Shown here in pieces: positions 62,581-64,000 of a DNA stretch of 64,000 nt. The position numbers and the translations under genes were made by a program. Each line of letters begins with the position of its first letter. The first letter of the stretch is position 1. The stretch is from Chryseobacterium arthrosphaerae (GTDB lineage: Bacteria > Bacteroidota > Bacteroidia > Flavobacteriales > Weeksellaceae). The notes under the pieces were generated by a model, which worked only from the letters and a program-made list of their open reading frames with translations, made no database searches and had not been told where the DNA came from. The stretch spans positions 1,426,001 through 1,490,000 of the forward strand of contig NZ_MAYG01000001.1 of NCBI RefSeq assembly GCF_001684965.1, read 5' to 3'.

Positions 62581-62588
62581 CAAAAATA
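62581..62588 (-). promoter_or_regulatory. -7 element of T9SS gene 61518-62555
   Basis: Minus-strand TATTTTTG fits TAnnTTTG and ends 25 nt before the ATG. The surroundings are very A/T-rich, so it is a weak call. Confidence 0.4.
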
Positions 62589-62772
62589 GAACATATAGTC
62601 TAAATAAAAAAATAAAAACATAAATAAAATGAATAAAATTCAATGAAATAACGAATAAGCTTACAAATTTAACATAATAAAATAACAATATTAAACAGTA
62701 AAATTTAAATTAAAATACAATTTTAAGATAATTTTATAAACATACTCAACATAGTTTAGTTTCTGACAATTC

Positions 62773-63687
62773 TTATCTTTTTATAAATTTTTCAGTAATT
62801 ATTCTCTTCCCTGACTTAATTTTCATAAAATAAACACCTGATACAAAGCTCCTTACATCAACCATCCCTTTATTTACCCTAACATCCATTTTCATTCCTG
62901 CAGCATCATAAATTTCAATCTTTTCTATGATATCCGTGGTAGTTACTTTTATAAAATCTATAACCGGATTGGGGTATAATGTTACTTTATTTCCTGTCTC
63001 AGCATCTTTAACTGCCATAGAAAATCCGCTGTCGACCAGAATATTATCAATATAAGCTGTTCCCGAGGTATTATTATGTACAAAACGGAGCTGATCAATT
63101 GTTAACTGAGGTACTGCAGGCCCCGTGTAAATCAATATCCCATTAAGGTAATAGCTGATCCCTGCAGCAGTTCCTACCGCTTTAAACCTGTACCAGTTAT
63201 TGGAGGACCAGTTTCCGGAAGTGGAGACCATATTCTGTACTCCTGAAATTGTGTTCAGGATTTTTAATACTCCCGTTTTCTCAAAATCTACTCTGGCAAT
63301 GCACTGCTCACTAATGCTATTTACTGCCTGGAAACCAAAATCCGAACCATTGAGCTGTGAGATACTGATATCAAAAGAAACTGAAAAACCGGTAGAAGAC
63401 AGCTGATCCTGAAGATTGTAAAAACCTCCGATAATGGGCTCTGACTGGGTTCCGTAAACAGGTTCTCTGACAATTTTCAAAGAAATACTGCCATGACTGG
63501 ATTTTTCGGAACTGATGGTCTGAAGCTCTACATTTTGAGGCATTCCTCCCGTAGGCGTACTGATCCACGCTCCCTGGCCGTTGATATTACCTGTTGTAAA
63601 ACCTTCATCAGATTCAAAAGATATGGGCTGTTGCGCGAAGAAAAGCACTGAAAACAGCAAAAATGCAATTGAGTAGTATTTTTTCAT
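62773..63687 (-). CDS. T9SS type A sorting-domain secreted protein
   Basis: A 304-residue secreted protein with signal peptide ending in LFSVLFFAQ. The central ~200 residues are beta-rich (SGTAYIDNILVDSGFSM, GISYYLNGILIYTGPAVPQ), typical of a concanavalin-like jelly roll. The tail is the type A sorting domain: LYPNPVIDFIKVTTTD, AAGMKMDVRVNKGMVDV and the end ITEKFIKR. It shares domain style with the neighbouring cargo gene (61518-62555), so the two may be paralogues. It is transcribed alone. Confidence 0.9.
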   Translation of the reverse strand: MKKYYSIAFLLFSVLFFAQQPISFESDEGFTTGNINGQGAWISTPTGGMPQNVELQTISSEKSSHGSISLKIVREPVYGTQSEPIIGGFYNLQDQLSSTGFSVSFDISISQLNGSDFGFQAVNSISEQCIARVDFEKTGVLKILNTISGVQNMVSTSGNWSSNNWYRFKAVGTAAGISYYLNGILIYTGPAVPQLTIDQLRFVHNNTSGTAYIDNILVDSGFSMAVKDAETGNKVTLYPNPVIDFIKVTTTDIIEKIEIYDAAGMKMDVRVNKGMVDVRSFVSGVYFMKIKSGKRIITEKFIKR

Positions 63688-63919
63688 GGTTAAGTCAAGT
63701 TTTGTATTAAAAATATAAACTTTCCATGAATAGTGAAATAAATTTTAACATATTCCAAACAAAACCCTTGTTTTCAGAGGATTTAATTTTATTCATCCAC
63801 AATTATACTCCCCGCAAACAAAAAAACCGGTATTCAGCGAAAATAAAAACTCTATGAACTCCCCATTAAAAAGGATTTAAGTACAGATTTATTTTTCATT
63901 TCACAATCAGTAATAAAAA

Positions 63920-63948
63920 ACAAGGCGTCTCATTAAGAAACGCCTTGT
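63920..63948 (-). terminator. Terminator of a gene entering from the right
   Basis: A 9-bp GC-rich stem (ACAAGGCGT/ACGCCTTGT) with an 11-nt loop and a minus-strand T-run, 25 nt after the apparent stop of the partial gene at the right edge. Confidence 0.75.
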
Positions 63949-63973
63949 ACAGTATATTATAAAAATTCAATAA

Positions 63974-64000
63974 TTACTTTGAATAGTTTTCAAAAAATAA
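63974..64000 (-). CDS. C-terminal end of a gene running off the right edge
   Basis: On the minus strand the last 27 nt read LFFENYSK followed by TAA (63974-63976), and a strong terminator follows. This is consistent with the end of a protein-coding gene that begins outside the window. Too short for any functional call. Confidence 0.4.
   Translation of the reverse strand, partial: LFFENYSK

Overview
The window looks like a chromosomal segment from a flavobacterium of the Weeksellaceae, most likely Chryseobacterium or a close relative. This is inferred from several things seen directly: low GC content, four secreted proteins with type IX secretion (T9SS) type A C-terminal sorting domains, promoters of the flavobacterial TTG-N17-23-TAnnTTTG class instead of sigma70-type boxes, a mevalonate-pathway-type GHMP kinase, menaquinone genes, an atpD-atpC pair away from the other ATP synthase genes, and a class A2-type beta-lactamase. 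There are no rRNA or tRNA genes, insertion sequences, prophage or CRISPR arrays. It reads as ordinary core genome with accessory genes between.

Layout. 0-10 kb: the end of a B12-binding radical SAM protein, atpC-atpD, ribF, small lipoproteins, a glutathione peroxidase and kdsB. 10-19 kb: a PAP2 phosphatase, an aminotransferase, a phospho-sugar mutase, a degenerate GyrB-like protein, a GIN-domain lipoprotein, a GT2 glycosyltransferase with a DUF4199 partner, and the SRP RNA gene. 19.5-29 kb: a metallo-beta-lactamase-fold hydrolase, a menB-menA-SRPBCC operon, gyrA with a TPR gene, a tandem pair of tiny lipoproteins, and a DUF421-GNAT pair. 29-43 kb: an overlooked GG-leader peptide, a TonB-like protein, an LRR protein, uvrA, a beta-lactamase, a tssE-tssF pair, an amino-acid permease, DUF4920, an M14 carboxypeptidase, then a 0.96 kb non-coding region full of TTACAnnTGTAA dyads in front of an XRE regulator. 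43-64 kb: T9SS cargo proteins, proline dehydrogenase, GHMP kinase-UbiA prenyltransferase, two MFS transporters, a thiolase, an ECF sigma / anti-sigma-like / outer-membrane protein operon, a bifunctional nuclease, etfB-etfA, an SDR and two more T9SS proteins.

Genes that plausibly work together: menB-menA (menaquinone), etfB-etfA and the thiolase (acyl-CoA and electron-transfer metabolism), GHMP kinase plus UbiA (isoprenoid use), tssE-tssF (baseplate of a Bacteroidetes-type T6SS), and the sigma/anti-sigma/OMP trio.

The best leads for something undescribed are: the operator-like array overlapping the promoters of the XRE gene (42.4-42.8 kb); the GyrB-fold protein that has lost its ATP-binding residues (15.6-16.2 kb); the 44-residue Cys-rich GG-leader peptide (29.5 kb); and the isolated tssE-tssF pair (36-38 kb).
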